Made by a program: the position numbers and the translations under genes. From assembly GCF_025244905.1 (NCBI RefSeq), contig NZ_CP104285.1, positions 1,240,001 to 1,304,000 of the forward strand: 64,000 nt of DNA, given 5' to 3'. Within the stretch, counting starts at the first letter, position 1, and each line of letters starts with the position of its first letter. This document shows positions 47,551 through 58,061 of the stretch, piece by piece. This DNA comes from Enterobacter mori (lineage in GTDB: Bacteria; Pseudomonadota; Gammaproteobacteria; Enterobacterales; Enterobacteriaceae). The notes under the pieces were generated by a model, which did not search any database, was not told where the DNA came from, and saw only the letters and a program-made list of their open reading frames with translations.

Positions 47551-48303
47551 TCAGATAATGTCGATTTCATCGACGGAGGGGTAAATCCAGCTTGGCCGGA
47601 ACGGCATCGCGTCAATGTCATCAAGTTGAGAGACGCCAGAAAGCACCAGGATGGTCTCAAGACCCGCCTGGAAACCGGCCAGAATATCGGTGCGCAGGTT
47701 ATCGCCGACAATCACTGTTTCTTCCGAGTGGGCCTGCATCTTGTTCAGCGCGGCACGAATGATCCACGGGCTCGGTTTACCGACCACAAACGGCTGACGA
47801 CCGGAGATTTTTTCGATACCGGCGCACAGCGCGCCGCAGGCCGGATAAAAACCACGGCCGTGCGTATCCGGGTTGGTGGCGATAAAGCGCGCGCCGCTGG
47901 CGACAAAGTATGCAGCTTTATGCATCATCTCCCAGTTAAAGGAGCGCGTTTCGCCGACAATCACAAAGTCCGGGTTCACATCGGTAATGGTAAAGCCTGC
48001 TTTATACAGCTCGTGGATCAGCGCGCCTTCACCGACGACATAGGCCTTTTTTCCTTCCTGACGCTTCAGAAAATCAGCGGTTGCCATCGCGGAGGTATAA
48101 AACACGCTGTCCGGCACGTTGACGCCCGCCGTGGCAAAGCGGTTTGCCAGATCCTGACCGGTTTGGGAAGGGTAGTTCGTGAGAAGAACCAGTGGCATTC
48201 CTTTGTCGATGATGCGGTGAAGAAACTCCGCAGCACCCGGCACGGCAACGTTGTCGTGCATCAGCACGCCGTCGATATCACAAATTACATTCTTAATGGT
48301 CAT
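47551..48303 (-). CDS. nagD: NagD, HAD-family ribonucleotide monophosphatase
   Basis: 250 residues, as E. coli. HAD motifs are DIDGVLMHD (nucleophile and acid aspartates), the threonine in LLTNYPSQTG, the lysine in VGKPSPWI and GDNLRTDI. It dephosphorylates nucleoside monophosphates, with preference for UMP in E. coli. It is the last gene of nagBACD; its link to amino-sugar use may be UMP from UDP-GlcNAc turnover. Confidence 0.96.
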   Translation of the reverse strand: MTIKNVICDIDGVLMHDNVAVPGAAEFLHRIIDKGMPLVLLTNYPSQTGQDLANRFATAGVNVPDSVFYTSAMATADFLKRQEGKKAYVVGEGALIHELYKAGFTITDVNPDFVIVGETRSFNWEMMHKAAYFVASGARFIATNPDTHGRGFYPACGALCAGIEKISGRQPFVVGKPSPWIIRAALNKMQAHSEETVIVGDNLRTDILAGFQAGLETILVLSGVSQLDDIDAMPFRPSWIYPSVDEIDII

Positions 48304-48348
48304 GGACTATCCGACATCAAAAAAAGAAGGCGTTACTATAAGTCCCGA

Positions 48349-49569
48349 TCAACTTTCCAGCAAATGCTGGAGCAGGATCCCGTTGAGCATGGCGCGTTTT
48401 ACCAGGGCAAACGCACCAATTGCGGAGCGGTGATCCAATGTAGATCGCACTACCGGTAAATTCTGACGAAACGCTTTCAGCGCCTGGGTATTGATGCAAC
48501 CTTCAATGGCGGGCAGTAAGACTTTTTCGGCTTCGACGATTTCTCCGGCAATCACTACTTTTTGCGGGTTAAACAGGTTGATAGCAATGGCGATGGTTTT
48601 GCCAAGATGGCGTCCAACCTGCTCGATCACTTCGCAGGCCAGCGCATCGCCTTTATTGGCGGCTTTGCAGATGGCGCCGATCTTACAATCGTTCAGCGTT
48701 ACACGGCTTTGATAGCCCTGTTCCAGCAGATGGCGAACGCGATGCTCGATGGCGGCGTTGGCGGCAACCGTTTCAAGGCAGCCGAAGTTGCCGCAGTGGC
48801 AGCGCTCGCCGAGCGGTTCAACCTGAATGTGACCAATCTCGCCGACGTTGCCGTTGCGACCGATAAAAATGCGGCCATTCGAGATAATGCCTGCACCCGT
48901 CCCCCGGTGTACGCGCACCAGAATAGAGTCTTCGCAGTCCTGGCTCGCACCAAAGTAGTGCTCAGCCAGCGCCAGCGAGCGAATATCATGACCCACAAAG
49001 CAGGTGACTTTAAAGCGCTTTTCCAGTGCGTCTACCAGCCCCCAGTTCTCAACCTGGATATGCGGCATATAGCGAATCACGCCGCTTTCCGGGTCGACAA
49101 GACCGGGCAGGATCACTGAGATAGCGATAAGTTCGCGGATCTTACGCTGACAGCTCTCAATAAAGTGCGCGATGGTATTCAGCAGCGCGTGTTCCAGCGT
49201 CTCCTGGGTGCGCTCCGGAAGCGGGTAGTGCTCTTCCGCAATGGCTTTGCTGCTCAGATCGTAAAGCGTAAGGGTGGTGTCATGACGACCAAGACGCACG
49301 CCAATCGCCTGGAAATTACGGGTTTCGGTAATAATGGAGATGGCGCGGCGGCCCCCGGTGGAGGCCTGCTGATCGACTTCTTTGATCAAACCGCGCTCAA
49401 TGAGCTGGCGGGTAATTTTTGTCACGCTGGCAGGAGCAAGCTGGCTTTGTTCGGCTATCTGAATTCGAGAGATTGGCCCGTGTTGGTCAATCAGGCGATA
49501 TACCGCCGCGCTGTTAAGTTGTTTAACGAGATCGACATTACCGATTTGAGCTTGTCCGCCTGGTGTCAT
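48349..49569 (-). CDS. nagC: NagC, ROK-family repressor of GlcNAc genes
   Basis: 406 residues, as E. coli. The winged helix is at about residues 20-80 (SRIQIAEQSQLAPASVTKI). The ROK sugar-binding domain follows, with the zinc motif GHIQVEPLGERCHCGNFGC. GlcNAc-6-phosphate releases it from operators such as those proposed at 51774-51796 and 56018-56040. It lies within the operon it controls, eight bases after nagA. Confidence 0.97.
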   Translation of the reverse strand: MTPGGQAQIGNVDLVKQLNSAAVYRLIDQHGPISRIQIAEQSQLAPASVTKITRQLIERGLIKEVDQQASTGGRRAISIITETRNFQAIGVRLGRHDTTLTLYDLSSKAIAEEHYPLPERTQETLEHALLNTIAHFIESCQRKIRELIAISVILPGLVDPESGVIRYMPHIQVENWGLVDALEKRFKVTCFVGHDIRSLALAEHYFGASQDCEDSILVRVHRGTGAGIISNGRIFIGRNGNVGEIGHIQVEPLGERCHCGNFGCLETVAANAAIEHRVRHLLEQGYQSRVTLNDCKIGAICKAANKGDALACEVIEQVGRHLGKTIAIAINLFNPQKVVIAGEIVEAEKVLLPAIEGCINTQALKAFRQNLPVVRSTLDHRSAIGAFALVKRAMLNGILLQHLLES

Positions 49570-49577
49570 ACTTTTAC

Positions 49578-50726
49578 TTACTCAGTGACGACCTCGTTAC
49601 CATTAACGATGGTCTTAATAATTTTATAATCGTGTGTGAACGCCGTCAGGTTTGCAACCATACCCGGTGCAATTCCGCCAAGCTGTTTATCCACGCCGAT
49701 AGCGCGCGCAGGATAAAGGGTTGCCATACGCAGCACTTCATCAAGCGCAATGCCGCAATGCTCAACCAGGTTACGTACCCCTTCAATCATGGTCAGGGCA
49801 GAACCGCTCAGCGTGCCGTTTTCGTCCACACAGAGTCCATTGCGGTAGTATATTGTTTTACCAGCAAAAATGAACTGCTCAATATTTGCCCCTGCTGGCG
49901 CTGTGGCATCGGTCACCAGACACAGCTTGTCGCCTTTCAGGCGTTTGGCGTTGCGAATGTTGGTGAAATCGACGTGCAGGCCGTCTGCGATGATGCCGCA
50001 GTAGACGTCTGGCTCATCCAGAATTGCGCCAACCAGCCCCGGCTCGCGGCCGGTAATGTACGGCATTGCGTTGTACAGATGCGTCGCAAAAGTAATACCT
50101 GCGCGGAAACCGGCTTTCGCTTCTTTCTGCGTGGCGTTTGAGTGACCCGCTGACACCACGATCCCGGCGGCAGCCAGTTTGCTGATAACGTCAGTACCGG
50201 TCATTTCAGGTGCCAGCGTCACTTTGGTGATGACATCGGCGTTAGCACACATGTAGTCGACCAGCTCAGCGTCCGGTTTGCGGACGTAGTCCGGGTTATG
50301 CGTACCTTTCTTAACTATGTTCAGCCACGGTCCTTCAAGGTGCAGGCCCAGCGCCTGATTAGGGTGTTTGGCCAGGTATTCACGCATCACGCGGATACCC
50401 TGCTTCATGAGGTCATCGCTGCTGGTGATAAGCGTAGGCAGATAGCTGGTGCAGCCCGATCTCTCGTTGGCTTTCTGCATGATTTCCAGCGTTTCAACCG
50501 TCACCGCGTCCGCAGTGTCATTAAACTGCACACCGCCGCAGCCGTTAAGCTGTACGTCGATGAAACCGGGGGAGAGCGTTGCTCCATTGAGTGAGCGCTG
50601 TTCAATCTCCGGCGGCAGCTCGGCCAGCGGGCAAACACGTTCAATCAGGCCATTCGCGATAACAATCGCGTGGTCATCCAGAATTTCATGGCCGGTATAA
50701 ATCCGACCGTGGGTTAAAGCGTACAT
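49578..50726 (-). CDS. nagA: NagA, N-acetylglucosamine-6-phosphate deacetylase
   Basis: 382 residues, as E. coli. Amidohydrolase motifs include [17 protein letters not shown] (metal Glu), the histidines in SAGHSNAT and THLYNAM, and the catalytic aspartate in VTDATAPAG. It removes acetate from GlcNAc-6-P, producing the NagB substrate and consuming the NagC inducer. It sits 56 bp after nagB and 8 bp before nagC. Confidence 0.97.
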   Translation of the reverse strand: MYALTHGRIYTGHEILDDHAIVIANGLIERVCPLAELPPEIEQRSLNGATLSPGFIDVQLNGCGGVQFNDTADAVTVETLEIMQKANERSGCTSYLPTLITSSDDLMKQGIRVMREYLAKHPNQALGLHLEGPWLNIVKKGTHNPDYVRKPDAELVDYMCANADVITKVTLAPEMTGTDVISKLAAAGIVVSAGHSNATQKEAKAGFRAGITFATHLYNAMPYITGREPGLVGAILDEPDVYCGIIADGLHVDFTNIRNAKRLKGDKLCLVTDATAPAGANIEQFIFAGKTIYYRNGLCVDENGTLSGSALTMIEGVRNLVEHCGIALDEVLRMATLYPARAIGVDKQLGGIAPGMVANLTAFTHDYKIIKTIVNGNEVVTE

Positions 50727-50782
50727 AACGACCCCCGGTTTTAAAAAAGCGACCGCCCCTGCAGACAGTGGCGGTTATTCAA

Positions 50783-51583
50783 TTACAGACCTTTGATGTT
50801 TTCTGCTTCTAACTCGTTAAAGTATTTCAGCGTTTTAACCTTCAGTTCCATGGTGGACGGTTCGTCACACACGACAACAGCTTTAGGATGCAGCTGCAGG
50901 CAGCTAATGGTCCACATGTGGTTAACGTTGCCTTCAACGGCCGCCTGAAGGGCCTGCGCCTTCACGCCGCCCAGTACCAGAATCATGACTTCTTCGGCAT
51001 CCAGCAGGGTGCCTACGCCAACGGTCAGGGCGTATTTCGGAACCTGGTTCACGTCGCCGTCAAAGAAACGGGAGTTTGCCACGCGGGTGTCATGGGTCAG
51101 CGTTTTAATACGGGTACGGGAAGCCAGAGAAGACGCTGGTTCGTTGAATGCGATATGGCCATCGTTGCCCACGCCACCCATGAACAGGTGGATTTTACCG
51201 TAAGAACGGATTTTTTCTTCGTACTGACGGCATTCTGCGTCAATATCAGGCGCATTTCCATTTAGCAGGTTAATATTTTCAGCAGGGATATCAACGTGAT
51301 CAAAGAAATTGCGGTGCATGAAGCTATGGTAGCTTTCCGGATGTTCCTTTGGCAGGCCAACATATTCGTCCATGTTGAACGTCACAACATGCTTAAAGCT
51401 AACCTGGCCCGCTTTGTGCATTTCAACCAGAGCTTTATATGCAGTCAGCGGCGTGCCGCCGGTTGGAAGGCCAAGAACGAAAGGACGATCGGCGGTAGGT
51501 TTGAACGCATTGATGCGGTTAACGATATGGCGTGCAGCCCATTTTCCGACTTGTTCAGCTGTTGCCAGGGGAATCAGTCTCAT
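50783..51583 (-). CDS. nagB: NagB, glucosamine-6-phosphate deaminase
   Basis: 266 residues, as E. coli. Active-site motifs are GLPTGGTPL, the catalytic base aspartate in NMDEYVGLP, and the histidine and glutamate in [11 protein letters not shown]. It converts glucosamine-6-P to fructose-6-P and ammonia. In E. coli it is a hexamer activated by GlcNAc-6-P. First gene of nagBACD, divergent from nagE. Confidence 0.97.
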   Translation of the reverse strand: MRLIPLATAEQVGKWAARHIVNRINAFKPTADRPFVLGLPTGGTPLTAYKALVEMHKAGQVSFKHVVTFNMDEYVGLPKEHPESYHSFMHRNFFDHVDIPAENINLLNGNAPDIDAECRQYEEKIRSYGKIHLFMGGVGNDGHIAFNEPASSLASRTRIKTLTHDTRVANSRFFDGDVNQVPKYALTVGVGTLLDAEEVMILVLGGVKAQALQAAVEGNVNHMWTISCLQLHPKAVVVCDEPSTMELKVKTLKYFNELEAENIKGL

Positions 51584-51746
51584 TATTCACCTCTAAAGTT
51601 TAAGTAAAAGTGGGCGGATGATTAGTGCAACCTGAACTAAGCGTAACCTGGAACCTTTCAGGCCGGATCCATCCGTCTTGATTTTTTGAATGATAAAATA
51701 AGTTTTCGCTGTTAGCCAGTGAAAGGGAGGGTTCAATACGATATTT

Positions 51747-51762
51747 GGTGACAATAATCACA
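51747..51762. promoter_or_regulatory. CRP-type site between nagB and nagE
   Basis: GGTGA-N6-TCACA matches the CRP core with one mismatch and lies midway in the divergent promoter region, where E. coli has a CRP site shared by nagB and nagE. Confidence 0.65.
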
Positions 51763-51773
51763 AAAAATAGGTG

Positions 51774-51796
51774 TTTAATTTGCGATACGAATTAAT
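51774..51796. promoter_or_regulatory. NagC operator near nagE
   Basis: The core AATTTGCGATACGAATTAA corresponds to the E. coli nagE NagC site. It is 113-135 bp upstream of nagE. In E. coli NagC bound here loops to a second site near nagB; an AT-rich candidate for the partner lies around 51680-51705 but is weak. Confidence 0.75.
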
Positions 51797-51908
51797 TTTT
51801 CACACACTCACACTGCCAGTGAATCATCAACTGTATCTATCGTTCGTGACACAATAAAAACATAGTTTATGCGCGAGTCTTAACAAAGGGTCTCGTAGGG
51901 GGAATAGG

Positions 51909-53864
51909 ATGAATATTTTAGGTTTTTTCCAGCGCCTCGGTAGGGCTTTGCAGCTCCCTATCGCCGTGCTACCGGTTGCAGCGCTGCTGCTGCGATTCGG
52001 GCAACCCGATCTTCTTAACGTGCCGTTTATTGCCCAGGCAGGCGGCGCAATTTTTGACAACCTGGCGCTGATTTTCGCCATCGGCGTGGCGTCAAGCTGG
52101 TCAAAAGACAGTGCTGGTGCTGCGGCACTGGCAGGGGCTGTGGGTTACTTTATCCTCACGAAAGCGATGGTCACCATCAACCCTGAAATCAACATGGGTG
52201 TCCTGGCGGGTATCATTACCGGTCTGGTCGGTGGTGCGGTATATAACCGCTGGGCGAACATTAAGCTGCCAGACTTCCTGAGCTTCTTCGGTGGCAAACG
52301 TTTTGTGCCGATTGCGACGGGCTTTTTCTGTCTGGTTCTGGCCGCCATCTTTGGTTACGTTTGGCCGCCGGTGCAGCATGCTATCCATGCGGGCGGCGAG
52401 TGGATCGTGTCTGCGGGCGCAATGGGGGCGGGCATCTTCGGTTTCATCAACCGTCTGCTGATCCCAACCGGCCTGCATCAGGTACTGAACACCATCGCCT
52501 GGTTCCAGATTGGTGAGTTCACCAACGCGGCAGGTGCGGTATTCCACGGTGATATCAACCGCTTCTATGCGGGGGACGGCACCGCGGGCATGTTCATGTC
52601 CGGTTTCTTCCCAATCATGATGTTTGGTCTGCCGGGCGCGGCGCTGGCAATGTACCTGGCTGCGCCGAAAGCGCGCCGTCCAATGGTTGGCGGTATGCTG
52701 TTGTCTGTTGCGATTACCGCTTTCCTGACTGGCGTAACTGAGCCGCTGGAATTCCTGTTCATGTTCCTGGCTCCGCTGCTGTACCTGATGCACGCGGTGC
52801 TTACCGGTATCAGCCTGTTTGTTGCCACTCTTCTGGGTATCCACGCTGGCTTCTCTTTCTCCGCAGGCGCAATCGACTATGTGTTGATGTACAACCTGCC
52901 GGCGGCAAGCAGCAACGTCTGGATGCTGATGGTGATGGGCCTGATCTTCTTCGTTATCTACTTCGTGCTGTTCACTGCGGTTATTCGTATGTTTAACCTC
53001 AAAACGCCGGGTCGCGAAGATGCTACAGATGACGTGGTTACCAGCGAAGCCAATAGCAATACCGAAGAAGGTCTGACCCAGCTGGCGACCAGCTATATTG
53101 CCGCTGTTGGCGGGACAGACAACCTGAAAGCCATCGATGCGTGTATTACTCGTCTGCGTCTCACCGTGGGTGACTCCGCGCAGGTAAGCGATGCGATGTG
53201 TAAGCGCCTGGGTGCATCGGGCGTGGTAAAACTGAACAAACAAACTATCCAGGTCATCGTGGGTGCCAAAGCGGAATCCATCGGTGACGAAATGAAGAAA
53301 GTGGTAGCCCGTGGCCCGGTAGCGGCGGCATCAGCCGACAGCGCTCCTGCGACGACGGCTGCTGCCCCGGTCGCGAAGCCGCAAGCGGTTCCTAACGCAG
53401 TGACGGTTGCTGCGCTGGTTTCTCCGATCACCGGTGATGTGGTAGACCTTGAGCAGGTCCCTGACGAAGCGTTCGCCAGTAAAGCGGTGGGTGATGGCGT
53501 AGCCGTGAAGCCAACGGACAAAACCGTTGTGTCTCCTGCAGCCGGTACTATCGTGAAAATCTTCAACACTAACCACGCGTTCTGCCTCGAAACTGAAAAA
53601 GGCGCGGAGATCGTTGTCCACATGGGTATCGATACCGTTGCGCTGAACGGCCAGGGCTTTACTCGCCTGGTGGAAGAGGGCGCTGAAGTGGTGGCAGGCC
53701 AGCCGATTCTGGAAATGGATCTGGACTTCCTGAACGCCAATGCGCGCTCCATGATAAGCCCAGTGGTGTGCAGCAACATCGACGACTTCAGCGGTCTGGT
53801 TCTGCAGGCGAAAGGTCAGGTGGTTGCGGGCCAAACGCCACTGTATGAGATTAAAGGCAAGTAA
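51909..53864 (+). CDS. nagE: NagE, N-acetylglucosamine PTS permease EIICBA
   Basis: 651 residues (E. coli 648). The order is a membrane EIIC domain (about 1-370), an EIIB domain with phosphocysteine Cys412 (KAIDACITRLRL), an Ala/Pro-rich linker (about 470-500), and a glucose-type EIIA with His571 (EIVVHMGIDT). It imports GlcNAc and delivers GlcNAc-6-P, the NagC inducer. It is monocistronic, divergent from nagBACD. Confidence 0.97.
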   Translation: MNILGFFQRLGRALQLPIAVLPVAALLLRFGQPDLLNVPFIAQAGGAIFDNLALIFAIGVASSWSKDSAGAAALAGAVGYFILTKAMVTINPEINMGVLAGIITGLVGGAVYNRWANIKLPDFLSFFGGKRFVPIATGFFCLVLAAIFGYVWPPVQHAIHAGGEWIVSAGAMGAGIFGFINRLLIPTGLHQVLNTIAWFQIGEFTNAAGAVFHGDINRFYAGDGTAGMFMSGFFPIMMFGLPGAALAMYLAAPKARRPMVGGMLLSVAITAFLTGVTEPLEFLFMFLAPLLYLMHAVLTGISLFVATLLGIHAGFSFSAGAIDYVLMYNLPAASSNVWMLMVMGLIFFVIYFVLFTAVIRMFNLKTPGREDATDDVVTSEANSNTEEGLTQLATSYIAAVGGTDNLKAIDACITRLRLTVGDSAQVSDAMCKRLGASGVVKLNKQTIQVIVGAKAESIGDEMKKVVARGPVAAASADSAPATTAAAPVAKPQAVPNAVTVAALVSPITGDVVDLEQVPDEAFASKAVGDGVAVKPTDKTVVSPAAGTIVKIFNTNHAFCLETEKGAEIVVHMGIDTVALNGQGFTRLVEEGAEVVAGQPILEMDLDFLNANARSMISPVVCSNIDDFSGLVLQAKGQVVAGQTPLYEIKGK

Positions 53865-53888
53865 TCGCTCCTGAGTAGAGTCATGCCT

Positions 53889-53924
53889 TAAGCGGCGGGG
53901 GGTATCCTCCGCCGCTTTTTTTTT
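53889..53924 (+). terminator. Intrinsic terminator of nagE
   Basis: AAGCGGCGG / CCGCCGCTT with a loop of about 10 nt and nine T, 25 bp after the stop. Confidence 0.88.
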
Positions 53925-54034
53925 GCAGCAAATGCCCCCATTATTTTCTCAAGAGACGTTTTAAGGGTTGTCACTACGTCCGGGTTATAAGATCATATGC
54001 CGTTATACGTTGTTTACGCTTTGAGGAATCCACG

Positions 54035-55702
54035 ATGAGTGAGGCAGAAGCCCGCCCGAGTAACTTTATTCGTCAGATCATCGATGAAGATCTGGCCAGT
54101 GGTAAGCACACCACAATTCATACCCGCTTCCCGCCGGAGCCGAACGGCTACCTGCATATTGGGCATGCAAAATCTATCTGCCTGAACTTTGGTATTGCGC
54201 AAGACTATCAGGGCCAGTGCAATCTGCGTTTCGATGACACTAACCCAGTAAAAGAAGACATCGAATACGTTGAGTCCATCAAGAACGACGTGCAATGGCT
54301 GGGTTTCAGCTGGTCTGGCGATATCTGCTACTCCTCTGACTATTTCGATCAGCTGTACGCTTACGCGGTTGAACTGATCGGCAAAGGTCTGGCGTACGTT
54401 GACGAACTGTCTGCAGATGAGATCCGTGAGTACCGCGGTACGCTGACCGCGCCGGGCAAAAACAGCCCATACCGCGATCGCAGCGTGGAAGAGAACCTGG
54501 CGCTGTTTGAAAAAATGCGTGCCGGTGGCTTCGAAGAAGGCAAAGCGTGTCTGCGTGCCAAAATCGACATGGCGTCTCCGTTCATCGTGATGCGCGATCC
54601 GGTGCTGTACCGCATCAAGTTTGCGGAACACCACCAGACCGGTAACAAGTGGTGCATCTACCCGATGTACGACTTCACCCACTGCATCAGCGATGCGCTG
54701 GAAGGCATTACGCACTCTCTGTGTACGCTGGAGTTCCAGGACAACCGTCGTCTGTACGACTGGGTGTTGGATAACATCACCATTCCTGTGCATCCGCGTC
54801 AGTACGAGTTCTCTCGTCTGAACCTGGAATACACCGTGATGTCCAAGCGTAAGCTGAACCTGCTGGTGACCGACAAGCACGTTGAAGGCTGGGATGACCC
54901 GCGTATGCCGACCATCTCCGGTCTGCGCCGTCGTGGTTATACCTCCGCGTCTATCCGCGAGTTCTGCAAACGTATTGGTGTCACCAAACAGGACAACACC
55001 ATTGAGATCGCATCTCTGGAGTCCTGCATTCGCGAAGACCTGAACGAAAACGCTCCGCGCGCGATGGCGGTGATCGACCCGGTTAAACTGGTTATCGAAA
55101 ACTACCCGCAGGGCGAGAGCGAGCTGGTGTCTATGCCTAACCATCCGAGCAAGCCGGAGATGGGCACCCGCGACGTGCCGTTCAGCGGCGAGATCTGGAT
55201 CGATCGTGCTGACTTCCGCGAAGAAGCGAACAAGCAGTACAAGCGTCTGGTGCTGGGTAAAGAAGTCCGTCTGCGTAATGCGTACGTGATTAAAGCTGAG
55301 CGCGTTGAGAAAGATGCAGAAGGTAACATCACCACCATCTTCTGTTCTTACGATGCAGAAACGCTGAGTAAAGATCCTGCTGATGGTCGTAAGGTGAAGG
55401 GCGTTATTCACTGGGTGAGCGCGACGCATGCGCTGCCTGTCGAAATCCGCCTGTACGACCGTCTCTTCAGCGTGCCTAACCCAGGCGCGGCTGAAGATTT
55501 CCTGGCGACCATTAACCCGGAATCACTCGTTATCAGGCAGGGTTACGCTGAGCCGTCCCTGAAAGCGGCTGAAGCGGGTAAAGCGTTCCAGTTCGAGCGT
55601 GAAGGTTACTTCTGCCTGGACAGCCGTTATAGCACCGCAGAAAAACCGGTATTTAACCGTACCGTCGGCCTGCGTGACACCTGGGCTAAGATCGGCGAAT
55701 AA
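54035..55702 (+). CDS. glnS: GlnS, glutaminyl-tRNA synthetase
   Basis: 555 residues (E. coli 554). Class I motifs are HIGHAKS near residue 43 and the KMSKS equivalent VMSKRKL. Two C-terminal beta-barrel domains read the anticodon. It charges the four glutamine tRNAs encoded at 44714-45220. The gene is isolated, with a terminator on each side. Confidence 0.98.
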   Translation: MSEAEARPSNFIRQIIDEDLASGKHTTIHTRFPPEPNGYLHIGHAKSICLNFGIAQDYQGQCNLRFDDTNPVKEDIEYVESIKNDVQWLGFSWSGDICYSSDYFDQLYAYAVELIGKGLAYVDELSADEIREYRGTLTAPGKNSPYRDRSVEENLALFEKMRAGGFEEGKACLRAKIDMASPFIVMRDPVLYRIKFAEHHQTGNKWCIYPMYDFTHCISDALEGITHSLCTLEFQDNRRLYDWVLDNITIPVHPRQYEFSRLNLEYTVMSKRKLNLLVTDKHVEGWDDPRMPTISGLRRRGYTSASIREFCKRIGVTKQDNTIEIASLESCIREDLNENAPRAMAVIDPVKLVIENYPQGESELVSMPNHPSKPEMGTRDVPFSGEIWIDRADFREEANKQYKRLVLGKEVRLRNAYVIKAERVEKDAEGNITTIFCSYDAETLSKDPADGRKVKGVIHWVSATHALPVEIRLYDRLFSVPNPGAAEDFLATINPESLVIRQGYAEPSLKAAEAGKAFQFEREGYFCLDSRYSTAEKPVFNRTVGLRDTWAKIGE

Positions 55703-55728
55703 TATTGCTGCTCTGGTCAAGGAGAGAC

Positions 55729-55757
55729 AAACGCCGCTTATTGCGGCGTTTTTTTTA
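55729..55757 (+). terminator. Intrinsic terminator of glnS
   Basis: AAACGCCGC / GCGGCGTTT with a 5-nt loop and an eight-T run. Confidence 0.9.
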
Positions 55758-56017
55758 TTTATGATCATGGTATTAAGCCAGGGCTTAAAGATAAGCCGCT
55801 AAAATATTAGGTCAATGTGGTGCTACTTATTTTTCTAAAAAAAGTTTGTACTTCTCCGAAATACAAAAAGGATGAAAAATAAACAGTAAGTGCCTGCGCT
55901 ACCCGCTGAAATTTCTGATATTTCCCCGCCAATCCTCGCTCTCCTCTAAATGTTACAAAGCACTACGAATTATGTGCACTTCGTCATAATCCTGACTTTT
56001 GCCCACGGAAAAGCATT

Positions 56018-56040
56018 GATAATTCGCGTCGCGAAAAATA
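56018..56040. promoter_or_regulatory. NagC operator upstream of chiP
   Basis: GATAATTCGCGTCGCGAAAA has the NagC pattern AATTCG-N3-CG-(A/C)AAA. E. coli chiPQ is repressed by NagC. The site lies 108-130 bp upstream of the ATG. Confidence 0.6.
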
Positions 56041-56128
56041 ACCTAAAGGCGGTAGTTAATTCGAGGGTATTTCTAACTACCCCTGACCTTTTGGTCTTTT
56101 ATATTTTCGCCGTTGAGGCGTTTTAATT

Positions 56129-56141
56129 CGTCAAAGAGGAA
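56129..56141 (+). promoter_or_regulatory. ChiX sRNA pairing site covering the chiP ribosome-binding site
   Basis: CGTCAAAGAGGAA is fully complementary to the ChiX seed UUCCUCUUUGACG known from E. coli and Salmonella. It contains the SD (GAGGA), so ChiX binding would block translation until chitobiose induces the competing chb RNA. chiX itself is not in this window. Confidence 0.85.
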
Positions 56142-56147
56142 TAATCT

Positions 56148-57545
56148 ATGCGTACGTTCAGTGGCAAACGTAGTGCGCTGGCGCTGGCTATCGCCGGTGT
56201 GACAGCAATATCGGGCCTGGTGGTAGCACCAGAGGCAAAGGCCGCGGGTTTCATCGAAGATTCTACCCTCACGGGCGGTATTTATTACTGGCAGCGTGAG
56301 CGTGACCGTAAAGACGTCACTGAAGACAAATACAAAACCAACCTTTCTCACTCCACCTGGAACGCTAACCTGGACTTCCAGTCAGGCTATGCCGCGGATA
56401 TGTTCGGTCTGGATATTGCTGCCTTCACCGCCATTGAAATGGCTGAAAACGGCGACAGCGGACACCCGAACGAAATCGCCTTCTCCTCCAGTAACAAAGC
56501 GTATAAAGAAGACTGGTCTGGCGATAAAAGCGGTGTCAGCCTGTACAAGGCAGCAGCGAAATTCAAATACGGCCCGGTGTGGGCACGTGGGGGCTATATT
56601 CAGCCAACCGGTCAAACACTGTTAGCGCCGCACTGGAGCTTTATGCCGGGTACCTACCAGGGCGCGGAGGCCGGGGCTAACTTTGACTACGGCGATGCGG
56701 GTGCGCTGAGCTTCTCCTATATGTGGACCAACGAGTACAAAGCACCGTGGCACATTGAGATGGACAAGTTCTACCAGAACGATAAGAAAACCAAAGTCGA
56801 TTACCTCCACTCGCTGGGCGCGAAATACGACTTCAAAAACGATCTGGTCCTGGAAGCTGCATTTGGTCAGGCGGAAGGTTATATCGATCAGTATTTTGCT
56901 AAAGCCAGCTACAAATTTGATATTGCAGGCAGCCCGCTGAGCACCAGCTACCAGTTCTACGGCACGCGCGATAAAGCCAGCAATGGCACCGTTAACGATA
57001 TCTATGACGGCACTGCATGGCTGCAGGCGCTGACCTTCGGCTACAAAGTGGGCCAGGTTGATTTACGTCTGGAAGGGACATGGGTGAAGGCTGAAGGGCA
57101 GCAGGGCTATTTCCTGCAGCGTATGACGCCAACCTATGCGTCCTCAAATGGTCGTCTCGATATCTGGTGGGATAACCGCTCTGACTTCAACGCCGACGGC
57201 GAAAAAGCCGTGTTCTTCGGTGCAATGTATGACCTGAAAAACTGGAACCTGCCGGGTTGGGCTGTGGGGGCATCTTACGCTTACGCCTGGGACGCAAAAC
57301 CTGCAGATATGGCGACACCGGACGCGTACTACGATCCAAACTATCGTCTGAAAGAGTCTTCTTACAGCCTGGATGCGATCTACACCCTGCAGGATGGACG
57401 TGCAAAAGGGACGATGTTCAAACTGCACTTCACGCAGTATGACAACCACTCCGATATCCCGAGCTACGCGGGCGGTTACGGCAACATCTTCCAGGATGAA
57501 CGTGACGTGAAATTCATGGTCATCGCGCCATTCACTATCTTCTGA
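56148..57545 (+). CDS. chiP: ChiP, chitoporin
   Basis: 465 residues of the OprD porin family. A signal peptide ends at about residue 32 (PEAKA|AGF). The rest has alternating beta-strand character and ends in aromatic phenylalanine (APFTIF), as outer-membrane proteins do. It lets chito-oligosaccharides through the outer membrane. chiQ follows after 44 bp. Regulation by NagC and by the ChiX sRNA is supported by the sites directly upstream. Confidence 0.95.
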   Translation: MRTFSGKRSALALAIAGVTAISGLVVAPEAKAAGFIEDSTLTGGIYYWQRERDRKDVTEDKYKTNLSHSTWNANLDFQSGYAADMFGLDIAAFTAIEMAENGDSGHPNEIAFSSSNKAYKEDWSGDKSGVSLYKAAAKFKYGPVWARGGYIQPTGQTLLAPHWSFMPGTYQGAEAGANFDYGDAGALSFSYMWTNEYKAPWHIEMDKFYQNDKKTKVDYLHSLGAKYDFKNDLVLEAAFGQAEGYIDQYFAKASYKFDIAGSPLSTSYQFYGTRDKASNGTVNDIYDGTAWLQALTFGYKVGQVDLRLEGTWVKAEGQQGYFLQRMTPTYASSNGRLDIWWDNRSDFNADGEKAVFFGAMYDLKNWNLPGWAVGASYAYAWDAKPADMATPDAYYDPNYRLKESSYSLDAIYTLQDGRAKGTMFKLHFTQYDNHSDIPSYAGGYGNIFQDERDVKFMVIAPFTIF

Positions 57546-57589
57546 TGAACACACCGGTGGGCAATGTCCCGCCGGTATGGAGACTGCAC

Positions 57590-57919
57590 ATGATGAAAAA
57601 AATCGTAATCGTCGCGTTGCTGGCATCAGGGCTGGTGGCGTGTGCTCAGACTGAGGCACCAAAAGAAGATTCCCGCCTGAAGGAGGCCTATAGCGCCTGT
57701 ATCAATACAGCGGAAGGGTCGCCGGAGAAAATCGAAGCCTGCCAGAGCGTGCTGAACGTGCTGAAGAAAGAGAAAGCGCATGAGCAGTTTGCGACGCAGG
57801 AAAACGTCCGCGTGATGGATTACCAGGCCTGCATTCAGGCGCGTAAAACCGGTAACGATCAGGAAGTGGCGAAGCGTTGCGATAAGATTTGGAGCGAGAT
57901 TCGCAGTAACAATAAATAA
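57590..57919 (+). CDS. chiQ: ChiQ (YbfN), lipoprotein of the chitoporin operon
   Basis: 109 residues from the ATG at 57590 (GGAG seven bases upstream); the next codon is also ATG and would give the E. coli length of 108. The signal ends in the lipobox LVAC. The mature part is short, charged and contains four cysteines, probably two disulphides. Function is unknown; cotranscription with chiP implies a role at the outer membrane in chito-oligosaccharide use. Confidence 0.92.
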   Translation: MMKKIVIVALLASGLVACAQTEAPKEDSRLKEAYSACINTAEGSPEKIEACQSVLNVLKKEKAHEQFATQENVRVMDYQACIQARKTGNDQEVAKRCDKIWSEIRSNNK

Positions 57920-57929
57920 GTTGCTTTAC

Positions 57930-58005
57930 GCCCGGTGGCGCTGCGCTTACCGGACCTACAAAGGTGTCATAGCCCGTAGGCCCGGTAAGCGCAGCGCCAC
58001 CGGGC
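57930..58005. repeat. REP pair (BIME-like) between chiQ and fur
   Basis: Two 30-nt REP units in inverted orientation (57930-57959 and 57976-58005) differ at one position. The second reads GTAGGCCCGGTAAGCGCAGC onward and runs into a six-T tract, so it can also end chiPQ transcripts. fur converges from the other side. Confidence 0.85.
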
Positions 58006-58061
58006 TTTTTTGCGCAAAAAAAAAGCCAACCTTACGGCTGGCTCAGAGTATAAACACGATA

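Noticed and set aside
52101-53243. 380-codon open frame on the minus strand
   Set aside because: Antisense to nagE, with Gln/His/Arg-rich composition typical of a reversed coding frame.
54014-55429. 471-codon open frame on the minus strand
   Set aside because: It is the antisense shadow of glnS; no recognisable domain and no start signal.
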